Source of the DNA: Rhizobiales bacterium IMCC20636
GTDB lineage: Bacteria; Pseudomonadota; Alphaproteobacteria; Rhizobiales; GCA-2746425
Reading direction: 5' to 3'
NCBI GenBank assembly: GCA_016865015.1
Contig: CP018226.1
Location: 713,001 to 777,000 of the forward strand
Length of the DNA stretch: 64,000 bases
Part shown: piece by piece, positions 45,193 to 52,855 of the stretch
Layout: each line of letters begins with the position of its first letter
Position numbering within the stretch: the stretch's first letter is position 1
The notes under the pieces: generated by a model
Told to the model about the DNA's origin: nothing
Databases searched by the model: none
Seen by the model: only the letters and a program-made list of their open reading frames with translations
Translations under genes and position numbers: made by a program

Positions 45193-45666
45193 GTGAAACG
45201 CAGAGATTTTTTGAAAATGAGTGCCGCATTGACACTGATACCTGCCACCGGCTTTGCGTCCGAAGAACAATTTGAAGTGGTTCGGACCAAGGCTGAATGG
45301 AAGGAATTGCTGACCAAATTTGAATATGAGGTGATGCGGGAAGAAGCCACGGAACGGCGGAACACAAGCCCCTTAAACGCAGAAAAGCGTGTGGGCGTGT
45401 TTCACTGCAAGGGGTGCGATCTGCCGCTCTATGAATCCAAAACAAAATATGAAAGCGGAACAGGTTGGCCGAGTTTTTATGATGCCCTGCCAGATGCCAT
45501 TCGCACAAAATCGGATAATACTCTTTTCATGAAACGCACTGAAGTGCATTGCCGCAGATGTGGCAGTCATCTTGGCCACATTTTTGATGACGGCCCCAAA
45601 CCAACCGGAAAACGCCATTGCCTGAACGGGGTCAGCCTGACCTTCAAGCCAGCCAGTGCAGCCTGA
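45193..45666 (+). CDS. msrB: Tat-exported peptide-methionine (R)-S-oxide reductase MsrB (copy 2)
   Basis: A second MsrB with CKGC, CRRC, GTGWPSF and GKRHCLNG in the same positions as copy 1, and about three quarters of residues identical without gaps. The start is set by comparison: a GTG at 45193 yields MKRRDFLKM as in copy 1, exactly 157 residues, with GGAGG eight bases upstream. An ATG at 45187 would sit only two bases from that site. It is an exported repair enzyme for oxidised methionine. A 14-bp perfect hairpin follows the stop. Confidence 0.94.
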   Translation: MKRRDFLKMSAALTLIPATGFASEEQFEVVRTKAEWKELLTKFEYEVMREEATERRNTSPLNAEKRVGVFHCKGCDLPLYESKTKYESGTGWPSFYDALPDAIRTKSDNTLFMKRTEVHCRRCGSHLGHIFDDGPKPTGKRHCLNGVSLTFKPASAA

Positions 45667-45673
45667 TATGAAG

Positions 45674-45706
45674 CGTCTGATCTCAAAAAACCTTTGAGAT
45701 CAGACG
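45674..45706 (+). terminator. Perfect 14-bp hairpin after msrB copy 2
   Basis: CGTCTGATCTCAAA (45674-45687) pairs exactly with TTTGAGATCAGACG (45693-45706), loop AAACC. There is no T-tract after it. It begins eight bases after the stop and probably ends or protects the msrB transcript. Confidence 0.65.
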
Positions 45707-45973
45707 GGTAATCAGTGAATGAGTGTCGTGCATAGATTAAATATTGGTTTTTGCCACGACGCTCTTTCAGCGGCCTGATCTCTGTCTTGAATGGCTGGAC
45801 TTGCCCGCTTCGAGGAGGTTCTCCTTGATTAACTGTTTGTTGTGCATGCGTGAAATAATGCATCGCACGGTTGTGTCTGGTAAGGATTGCTACAGCTTTC
45901 GATACTATTATCCCAAGAGATTAAATTGGGTGCCGTTCAAATTTGTTGCGGTGCAGCAGCATGGATATGAACG
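45707..45973. other. Non-coding leader before the histidine kinase
   Basis: About 267 bases without a convincing gene. A plus-strand frame of roughly 75 codons (from about 45744) ends overlapping the kinase start in an ATGA, but it has no ATG with a ribosome site and no recognisable features. The kinase promoter should lie here. Confidence 0.4.
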
Positions 45974-48928
45974 ATGAACAAGATTTTGGCAAAACTTTCA
46001 AAGGGAAGCATCTGGTTGCTTCTGCTTTTATTGGTGATTCCGGCTGCATTCACTTATTTTGCATGGCAGATTACCGATGAAGCCTCACGCAAATCAGCCC
46101 ATGAGAAATTTACTGCGCTGGCATATGACAGTGAACGCGCGTTACGCCACCGCATCGAATCCTATAAGCAGGCATTGCGCGGGGCAGTCGGCCTCCTCGA
46201 AGGGTCTGACGATGTAACCTCTGCGGAATGGATATCTTATGTTTCAGCTTTGAATATCACGCAGAATTCTCCAGGAATCAACGGTATTGGCCGGATTGAT
46301 GAGGTCAATCCAGCGGAACTGGACGCATTCACTGATCGTATGTCGGCAGATAAGGGTTATCCTTTTTTGGTTCACCCACAGGTGGATTCAGGTGAATATT
46401 TCATTATTCGCAACATCGCACCCTTTGAAAGTAACAACCAAGCTGTTGGATTGAACATTGCGTTTGAACCAAATCGCCGTGAAGCTGCCACACATGCGCG
46501 TGATACAGGAAAGGCAACCATCACCAAACGTATCCTGCTAGTTCAGGATGCCGAGCAGACACCTGGGTTCTTGCTGTTGCTCCCGAGTTACGAAAAGGGA
46601 ATGCCAGTTCTGACTGTTGAACAGCGCAGGGCTGCATTTCGCTCTTGGGTCCATGCTCCATTTATCGGAAAGAACTTTTTCAACGATCTGACGGATAGCC
46701 AGGGCCAGACGTTACACCTTCGGGTCTATGATGGTGATCAGCAGGATGCTGATGCCCTGATTTTTGACAGCAATTCAGAACAGTCGGTCGATACGTCCAC
46801 ACAGCATGAATCTGTGAAAGTGCTGGAGATCATGGAGAAAAAGTGGTTGCTGTCCTGGACGAGCACGCCCGCTTTTGATGCTCTTGAAGCCAGCAATGAA
46901 CCGTTCTTGGTGTTGATAATTGGCGCAATTTTCACAGGCGCCTGTGGCGTATTTCTGATTCTCATGGGCATTCGTGGCAGCGAAGAATCGGGAACACGAG
47001 CCGGTTATTTGTTGCCCGCAGTCGCTTTCGTCATGACAATTGGCGTTGGTGTTTATCTGGCTGAAGAGTTCAACCTGAATGAGCGTAGTGTTTTGGTCAC
47101 TGACACCATCAAGGAAGCACGCGGGTTTCGACGCGCCATCCTGACCAATGTTGAGGATCGTGTCCAGGATCTTGGACGCATGGCAAACCGATGGGTCAAT
47201 CAGGGTGGGCAGACAAAGGAAACATGGCAAGCGGATGCAATACAGTATGTTGCTGACCAGCCTGACTTGAAGGCAGTCGAATGGGTTGATTCCAGCTATC
47301 ATGTGCGTTGGGTGGAACCATTGATCGGCAATGAACGGGCAATCGGGCTGAATGTTATCAAAGACCCAACCACAAGAGTCGCCCTGTCATTAGCGGAAGC
47401 CAACAGCAGCGTAACGCTTTCATCTCCGTTCGACCTGGTTCAGGGCTATAAAGCGGTACTCACCTATTCACCACTTGGTTCAGGCGATTCATTTGATGGG
47501 TTCATTGTTGGCATCTTCGGCGTCGAAGAATTGATCTCCGCCGCTCTTGATCTCTCCCGAAGCGAAAACTTCGTTGTGCGTCTATCATCACAAGGCGAAG
47601 AGTTTTATCGCTCCGCAAATGATTCATTGCCGAGTGATCCGAACCTGGTTCATCAAGAGACAATTCTGCTTCTCGACAAAAGCTGGACCATCAGCGTGTT
47701 CCCATCGTCGGCTCTGATGGCAGGCAAAAAGTCGTTCTTGCCACCAATTATCATGGCCATCAGCGTCTTCCTGGCATTCCTCATTGCCCAGCTCATTATC
47801 ACCACCCAGCGGTCCAGACAAAAAACGGTTTTGGTGCAGGAGAAAGAAAATCTTCTGTCAACATTTGTGCGCCATACGCCCGCAGCTGTTGCGATGTTTG
47901 ATCATAAGCTTTGTTACGTTGCAGCCAGTGACAGATGGTACACCGATTATGGGCTGGAGGGCCGAGACGTCATCGGCAAAAACCATTATGAGATTTTCCC
48001 CGAGATTCTGGAAAATCATCCGGATTGGAAGGACATACATCAACAGGCGATCAATGGAGAGATCATCAAGGTTGATGAAGAAAAGTTCCAACGAGAGGAT
48101 GGAAGCCTTGAATGGCTGAGATATGAGCTGCATCCCTGGAGCAAGGGTAATGGTGAAAAAGGTGGGATTATCATGTTCACCGAAAACATCACCGAGCGTA
48201 AACAGATTGATACGATGAAGGACGAGTTCATCAGTACCGTCAATCACGAATTACGCACGCCGCTCACCTCCATCCAGGCAGCTCTTGGATTGTTGCGCGT
48301 CAAGATTGGCAATGATCTTGATGACAAGGCAAAGAGGCTACTGTTCCTGTCCTACGAAAACTGCAAACGCCTGACCCATCTGGTCAACGATATTCTGGAC
48401 ATGGAGAAAATAACGGCTGGAAAACAAACATTTCAGGTCGAGCAGGTTGAGATAAATGATCTGGTGGAAGCAATTGTCGACCAGAATTTGAGTTTTGCGG
48501 ACAAGTACAATGTGGTGTTTGAAATGCAAAGATGTGATGAGCCGATTTATATGATGGTTGATCCACATCGCTTCAATCAGGCCTTGACCAACGTGCTGTC
48601 CAATGCGGCCAAATTTTCAAAAGATGGTGGCCTGGTCAAAGTGTTGGTGGAGAACAACGACGATCATACATTCCGCATTCTCGTCAAGGATTGGGGAATT
48701 GGAATTCCCAAATCTTTCCAGAGCAAGATCTATGAAAAATTCACACAGGCTGATGGTTCATCCACCCGTGCAGCAGGCGGCTCCGGACTGGGTTTGAGCA
48801 TAGCCAAAACGATTATTGAAGCATTCGATGGGGAGGTGCATATGCAAAGTGAAGAGGGCGTCGGAACAGAGATTTCCTTTGTGCTTAGCAAGAACGCAGC
48901 TCCGCAACGGGAAAGGAACGTAGCATGA
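45974..48928 (+). CDS. Sensor histidine kinase with two CHASE-type sensor domains and PAS
   Basis: A 984-residue membrane kinase. Layout: TM helix 13-32; extracytoplasmic CHASE domain about 75-235; TM helices about 311-332 and 344-363; a second extracytoplasmic domain about 370-585 resembling CHASE; TM about 589-609; PAS domain about 630-745 (FVRHTPAAVAMFDHKLCYV); HisKA with His758 in NHELRTPLTS; HATPase with NVLSNAAKFS, KDWGIGIP and GGSGLGLSIAK. It has no receiver of its own. Its stop overlaps the response-regulator start (ATGA), so they form one signalling unit. The two sensor domains suggest two ligands. Confidence 0.94.
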   Translation: MNKILAKLSKGSIWLLLLLLVIPAAFTYFAWQITDEASRKSAHEKFTALAYDSERALRHRIESYKQALRGAVGLLEGSDDVTSAEWISYVSALNITQNSPGINGIGRIDEVNPAELDAFTDRMSADKGYPFLVHPQVDSGEYFIIRNIAPFESNNQAVGLNIAFEPNRREAATHARDTGKATITKRILLVQDAEQTPGFLLLLPSYEKGMPVLTVEQRRAAFRSWVHAPFIGKNFFNDLTDSQGQTLHLRVYDGDQQDADALIFDSNSEQSVDTSTQHESVKVLEIMEKKWLLSWTSTPAFDALEASNEPFLVLIIGAIFTGACGVFLILMGIRGSEESGTRAGYLLPAVAFVMTIGVGVYLAEEFNLNERSVLVTDTIKEARGFRRAILTNVEDRVQDLGRMANRWVNQGGQTKETWQADAIQYVADQPDLKAVEWVDSSYHVRWVEPLIGNERAIGLNVIKDPTTRVALSLAEANSSVTLSSPFDLVQGYKAVLTYSPLGSGDSFDGFIVGIFGVEELISAALDLSRSENFVVRLSSQGEEFYRSANDSLPSDPNLVHQETILLLDKSWTISVFPSSALMAGKKSFLPPIIMAISVFLAFLIAQLIITTQRSRQKTVLVQEKENLLSTFVRHTPAAVAMFDHKLCYVAASDRWYTDYGLEGRDVIGKNHYEIFPEILENHPDWKDIHQQAINGEIIKVDEEKFQREDGSLEWLRYELHPWSKGNGEKGGIIMFTENITERKQIDTMKDEFISTVNHELRTPLTSIQAALGLLRVKIGNDLDDKAKRLLFLSYENCKRLTHLVNDILDMEKITAGKQTFQVEQVEINDLVEAIVDQNLSFADKYNVVFEMQRCDEPIYMMVDPHRFNQALTNVLSNAAKFSKDGGLVKVLVENNDDHTFRILVKDWGIGIPKSFQSKIYEKFTQADGSSTRAAGGSGLGLSIAKTIIEAFDGEVHMQSEEGVGTEISFVLSKNAAPQRERNVA

Positions 48929-49338
48929 CCGAAGAAATCTTGAAGCGCATTTTGATTGTCGAAGACGACGAAAGCATTGCGGAAATCGTCGAGCTGACGC
49001 TTGAAGATCTCGGTGGGTTTGAAGTTTATCATTGCAGTTCCGGTGATTATGCATTGGACATGCTGCGCAAACACAGGCCACAGCTCGTATTGCTGGATGT
49101 CATGATGCCACGTATGGATGGCCCGGAGACATTGCGCCAGATGCGTCTTTGTCCCGAGTTTGACGATATTCCGGTGATTTTCGTGACGGCGCGTGCGCAG
49201 GTTCACGAACAGGCAGAATATTCTAGCATCGGGGCTGCCGGTATCATCGTGAAGCCCTTTGACCCGATTACACTGTGCGATGATATTACCCTTTTGTGGA
49301 AAAAGGCCAAAACAGAAGGTCTTAAGTTGGCTGTTTAG
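48925..49338 (+). CDS. Single-domain response regulator (CheY-like)
   Basis: A 137-residue receiver domain. Acidic pocket E13/D14/D15 region (IVEDDES), phospho-acceptor Asp58 in LLDVMMP, Thr in FVTAR and Lys in IVKPFDP. There is no output domain, so it acts by protein contact, for example in a phosphorelay or on a partner outside the window. It is translated with the double-CHASE kinase and is its likely partner. Confidence 0.94.
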   Translation: MTEEILKRILIVEDDESIAEIVELTLEDLGGFEVYHCSSGDYALDMLRKHRPQLVLLDVMMPRMDGPETLRQMRLCPEFDDIPVIFVTARAQVHEQAEYSSIGAAGIIVKPFDPITLCDDITLLWKKAKTEGLKLAV

Positions 49339-49369
49339 AGTATCTGGCTTGACCAAGACGGATACTCTA
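49336..49369 (+). terminator. Hairpin after the response regulator
   Basis: TAGAGTATC (49336-49344, overlapping the stop codon) pairs with GATACTCTA (49361-49369) around 16 bases. It probably ends the kinase-regulator transcript, though no T-tract follows. Confidence 0.55.
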
Positions 49370-49470
49370 GCTTTCGAAACCCGACGGACACTGGGAAAGC
49401 CAACCCTTCCCGTTTGAATTCAAGCCTCTGTTGCGCAAAAATTGACATGTCTGCTGGTCGTTGTTTCTCG

Positions 49471-49505
49471 TGGCAATTGGCAATTGGCAATTGGCGACTG
49501 GCACT
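49471..49505 (+). repeat. Heptanucleotide tandem repeat (TGGCAAT)3 plus two variant units
   Basis: Three exact TGGCAAT units are followed by TGGCGAC and TGGCACT and then GGCC. Five 7-base units in a row, the last two diverged, suggest slippage-prone DNA. It lies in no gene. Confidence 0.8.
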
Positions 49506-49783
49506 GGCCGGCGCAGATTGCCTGATTGAGGATCGAGCAGGTCAGTTTCCAGACAGCCATCCCATCTTGACAGTTGCTTCCAGACAATTCGACTGGCCGT
49601 CCGATGTTTTGTTGCGCTGCACATTTTTTAGACGGTGTTTTATGCTGCTGTGCACAATCGATCATCATCCAGACGCCATTTAAAATAGCGGGCGAATTCA
49701 AGGCATTGAAATATAATCATAAAATAATTTTGTTGAAATTGGCATGGTCCATGCATTTCTAACAGCAGCATTCCAAATGCTCA

Positions 49784-49876
49784 CTGAAACCTGATGAGGG
49801 TTTCAGTTGGAAAAGTCGTCAGTCCGGCCGTTCTGCTCCCTCCCACAGATCGGCCGGTCTGGCGACTTTTTTTGGT
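49784..49876 (+). ncRNA. Candidate small RNA 3' end or strong terminator
   Basis: A small hairpin (CTGAAACC with GGTTTCAG, about 49784-49806) is followed by a long one: AAGTCG-CAG-CCGGCCG (from 49811) with CGGCCGG-CTG-GCGACTT, then seven T (to about 49873). The big loop contains CTCCCTCCC, an anti-ribosome-site type sequence seen in alphaproteobacterial small RNAs. It is 450 bases after the response regulator and 140 before the redoxin gene. It could also be just a terminator or an attenuator for the latter. Confidence 0.45.
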
Positions 49877-50017
49877 TTTGCGGTGACAAACAGCGAAATG
49901 GGCTGTGCAGCGGGCCATCTTTCCGGCCCAAATTTTCCAAAGATGTGCAATAATCAGAAATCATAGACTACCCCGTTCAGGGCGACGATTGACGCGCAAA
50001 CAAAAGGACATTCATCC

Positions 50018-50536
50018 ATGATGAATACGAAACCGCAGGCCGGTGGCGCTTTGCCGCTGATGAGTTTTCCAAAGCTGGGTGGCGGTACGCTGAGTATTGG
50101 CGGCACCACCGAGCGCCATACATTATTCATCGTCTATCGCGGCAAGCATTGCGGGCGTTGCAAGAAATATCTCGCCACTCTTGAGAGCCTCAAAGCGGAC
50201 TGGGAAGAGGCCGGGTTTGATCTGGTGGTTGTCTCAGCTGATCCGCGGGAAAAAGCAAAGGCGGATGTCGACGAATTTGGCTGGAGCTTTGATATTGGCT
50301 ACGATCTGAGTGAGGCGCAGATGCAGTCTCTCGGTGTCTATATCTCAGACCCATTGTCACCTGACGAAACAGATCGCCGGTTTGCAGAGCCGGGTGTTTT
50401 CTGCGTGCGCCCGGATGGGATTATTCAGGTGGTTTGCATTTCCAACGGGCCTGCTGCGCGTCCGGATTTGAATGAATTGCTGGATGGCATGAAATTCAAC
50501 ATTGCCCACAACCGCCCGGCACGCGGAACTGTATGA
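50018..50536 (+). CDS. Thioredoxin-fold redoxin (AhpC/TSA-like)
   Basis: A 172-residue protein of the peroxiredoxin-like/AhpC-TSA type. FIVYRGKHCGRCKKYLATL holds a CxxC (CGRC) at the position of the peroxidatic Cys, and DLVVVSADPREKAKADV is a family segment. The CxxC suggests a thiol oxidoreductase rather than a classical peroxiredoxin. No signal peptide. It is nine bases before a glycosyltransferase gene on the same strand but probably unrelated in function. A second Met at residue 2 is also possible. Confidence 0.83.
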   Translation: MMNTKPQAGGALPLMSFPKLGGGTLSIGGTTERHTLFIVYRGKHCGRCKKYLATLESLKADWEEAGFDLVVVSADPREKAKADVDEFGWSFDIGYDLSEAQMQSLGVYISDPLSPDETDRRFAEPGVFCVRPDGIIQVVCISNGPAARPDLNELLDGMKFNIAHNRPARGTV

Positions 50537-50545
50537 GAGGCTTCG

Positions 50546-51553
50546 ATGCGCGCGCCCACCTTTTGCATCGGGGTTCCGACCTACAAACGCGCGGATGATC
50601 TTGAGCGGTTTCTCAACGCCATCCGGCCTCAATTGTCCGGCAAGCCGAATGTACGTCTCGTTGTCGTCAACGATGCAAGCCATGATGCTGCCTATCAGAA
50701 GCTGGTTGAGCGGTTCGAGGGATTGTTTGAGTATCGTGTTCTGCCGGAAAATTCCGGTCCGGCCATGGCGCGGCAGGCGGCATTTTCGGGTGCCGGGGAA
50801 GAGTTTCTGGTCATGACCGACGATGACTGCATTCCGGGGCCGGATTGGCTGGATTATCTGGAAGCCGTTGTGACCGCCGATCCGGATATTGATCTGATTG
50901 CGGGCAATGTCGAGCCGGTCTGGCACAGCAAGCCGGGTGTGTTTGTCAGGCTGATTGCTGCGCGCGGCAATTATCCGGGGCCTCTGGTCACAGAACATGG
51001 ATTACTGACCGCAGTTGGTGCCAATTGTGCCATCCGACGCAGCTTGTTTGAGCAGATTGGCGGCTATGAACCGGAGTTACGTGGGGCAGCGGATGATTGC
51101 TGTGTCACCCAGCGGGCGATCAAGGCTGGTGGTCGGCATCTTGTTGCATGGAACTGGTTGACCGGTCACAAGGCCGAAACTGGTCTTGGAGAGATCTCGA
51201 GGCGCGCATTCAATTATGGCTTCGGCTCTGTGCAATATACATTGCTGGATCAGGATTGGGTGCTTGCCGAGTTGTGTTCCGATGGCTCACTGGCGAGCGC
51301 TTTCCAGACGGTCAGACGCAAGGTCCGAACCCAATGGACCGACTGCCGTGCAGGTGGCCAATCCTGTTTGATCAGTCTGAGCTTTAGCGCGGTCAGTGTT
51401 CTGAAATCGGTTCAGTTTGAACGCGGCTGGAGGAAAGGCCTGAAGACATTTTCAAAAGCCTATGAGCGTGGCCTCCCGCAGCAACCCGGCATGGCGGAAT
51501 CAGCCGTGGATTTTCTGGATGAGCGGGCACGACAACACGCTTTGGGCGTTTGA
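50546..51553 (+). CDS. Glycosyltransferase family 2
   Basis: A 335-residue GT-A fold enzyme. The nucleotide-binding start is FCIGVPTYKRADDLERF, the metal DxD is in MTDDDCIPGPDWL near residue 90, and GANCAIRRSLFEQIGGYEP is a typical acceptor-side segment. It adds a sugar from a nucleotide donor to a glycan at the cytoplasmic face of the membrane. It stands at the left end of the surface-glycan region and is convergent with the next glycosyltransferase. Confidence 0.92.
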   Translation: MRAPTFCIGVPTYKRADDLERFLNAIRPQLSGKPNVRLVVVNDASHDAAYQKLVERFEGLFEYRVLPENSGPAMARQAAFSGAGEEFLVMTDDDCIPGPDWLDYLEAVVTADPDIDLIAGNVEPVWHSKPGVFVRLIAARGNYPGPLVTEHGLLTAVGANCAIRRSLFEQIGGYEPELRGAADDCCVTQRAIKAGGRHLVAWNWLTGHKAETGLGEISRRAFNYGFGSVQYTLLDQDWVLAELCSDGSLASAFQTVRRKVRTQWTDCRAGGQSCLISLSFSAVSVLKSVQFERGWRKGLKTFSKAYERGLPQQPGMAESAVDFLDERARQHALGV

Positions 51554-51560
51554 GCTTCAG

Positions 51561-52745
51561 CTACTGGTTCTCAACAAGCTCTATCACTCGCTGTGCCACC
51601 AGTTTGGTTGCGCTGTCCGGCAGGTTCATGTCGGCAATTTTTCTGGCCAGAGCCTGCGCATTTTCGCCAAAGCGGCGCACTTCCAATACAGCGGAGATGG
51701 CGTTCTTCATATCATCTGCATTGGCAGATCGAATGCCTTTACCGACACCGAGGCTTTCCAACCGACCTGCTGTGGCCTCTGACTCGAAGTGAATCGGCAA
51801 AATGATTTGTGGTCGACCAGCAATCATGGCCGCTTGCGTGAGTCCGGCGCCACCATGGGACATGACGGCCGTTACCTTCGGTAAAACGTCAGAGAGTTCG
51901 GGGGGCTGTGAATAGATGTGCCCGCCGCGCAATTTCAGGAACTGGGCAGCGGCTGTGTTCGTGTTGCCAAGATAGGCCGAGATTTTGGCCTTTGTTTGGG
52001 AGGCAGCCTGAATGATAGGATCAAGAAATTCCGGCACGGCTCCGGCATAGAGAAACAGATGCGGCTCATCGGGCAGGTCTGTTCTTTGAAGTCCGTCATT
52101 GTAAGTTCCCAGCAAGGTCTCCTTGCGAAGGCCTAAATATGGGTCTGCCTGTGGCAAGGAGAAGACAAAACGCATCTCTGTATTCAGCAATTCGGGCAGC
52201 GTGGAGAGATTTGGCTGGCTGCGCTCTGCCAGCACGACGTTTATGTTGCGAAGCATGGCGTCCTGATAGTGCGCCGGTGCCACATTTGCGCGCAAGGAGG
52301 GATATCTCGGCATGTTCACCGGCGGCATTGTGTGAGCGCTGCCGATAAGCGCCACAGGAATGCGACCACGTGCGGCAAGACACAGGCTTGGGCTGTGATC
52401 AGCAACGATCAGGTCAGGCTTGAGCAGGGCGAGCAGATCATCCCATGCAAACAGGATTGAACCAAGACGGTCTTTTTTGAGGTAACCGATCTGTTCCAGA
52501 ATTTCAGAATAGCTGGATGTTCTGGTTAGTGCGGTCTGGGATGGGTCGGAGACTGGTGCAGGGAGTATTGGAAAGCCAGCGCCGGTGAATGCCTGATGTG
52601 CGCCAACAGGGTCCTTGACCGAAAAGATGCACTCATATTGATAAGCGCCGGATTGAGTTGCCAGCACTTGATCCGCAACGGCTTTCAAAGGGGCAACATG
52701 GCCAAGTCCGCCACCAATTTCCGATACAAACAATATTTTTTTCAT
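51561..52745 (-). CDS. Glycosyltransferase of the MGT/UGT type (GT-B fold, family 1-like)
   Basis: A 394-residue protein starting MKKILFVSEIGGGLGHVAPL, with a C-terminal donor-binding motif KVTAVMSHGGAGLTQAAMIAG followed by RPQIILPIHFESEATAGRL, characteristic of UDP-glycosyltransferases that modify small molecules or lipids. It is divergent from the neighbouring OMP gene region and convergent with the GT2 gene. Its acceptor cannot be told; a lipid or secondary metabolite is possible. Confidence 0.88.
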   Translation of the reverse strand: MKKILFVSEIGGGLGHVAPLKAVADQVLATQSGAYQYECIFSVKDPVGAHQAFTGAGFPILPAPVSDPSQTALTRTSSYSEILEQIGYLKKDRLGSILFAWDDLLALLKPDLIVADHSPSLCLAARGRIPVALIGSAHTMPPVNMPRYPSLRANVAPAHYQDAMLRNINVVLAERSQPNLSTLPELLNTEMRFVFSLPQADPYLGLRKETLLGTYNDGLQRTDLPDEPHLFLYAGAVPEFLDPIIQAASQTKAKISAYLGNTNTAAAQFLKLRGGHIYSQPPELSDVLPKVTAVMSHGGAGLTQAAMIAGRPQIILPIHFESEATAGRLESLGVGKGIRSANADDMKNAISAVLEVRRFGENAQALARKIADMNLPDSATKLVAQRVIELVENQ

Positions 52746-52855
52746 GACTTAGTATCAATCAAAAACCAATACGGCACCAGTTTCCATTACAGAAACATGG
52801 TGCCGTATTATCAACTCTATAGCGCTTGCCTTCTGGTCAGGCAGGCTGTGTTATT

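Larger units (their letters stand above)
49339..50017. other. 679-base intergenic region with repeats and a terminator
   Basis: No protein gene is supported. It contains the hairpin at 49336-49369, a heptamer tandem repeat at 49471-49505, an AT-rich stretch at 49705-49740 (including TATAAT at 49712-49717) that could be a promoter, and the hairpin pair at 49784-49876 that may be the end of a small RNA. Confidence 0.55.

Noticed and set aside
45744-45977. A frame of about 75 codons ending in an ATGA overlap with the kinase gene
   Set aside because: The overlap looks like coupling, but there is no proper start and no recognisable protein; chance is more likely.
49471-49505. A CRISPR-like array
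   Set aside because: The unit is only seven bases with no spacers; it is a simple tandem repeat.
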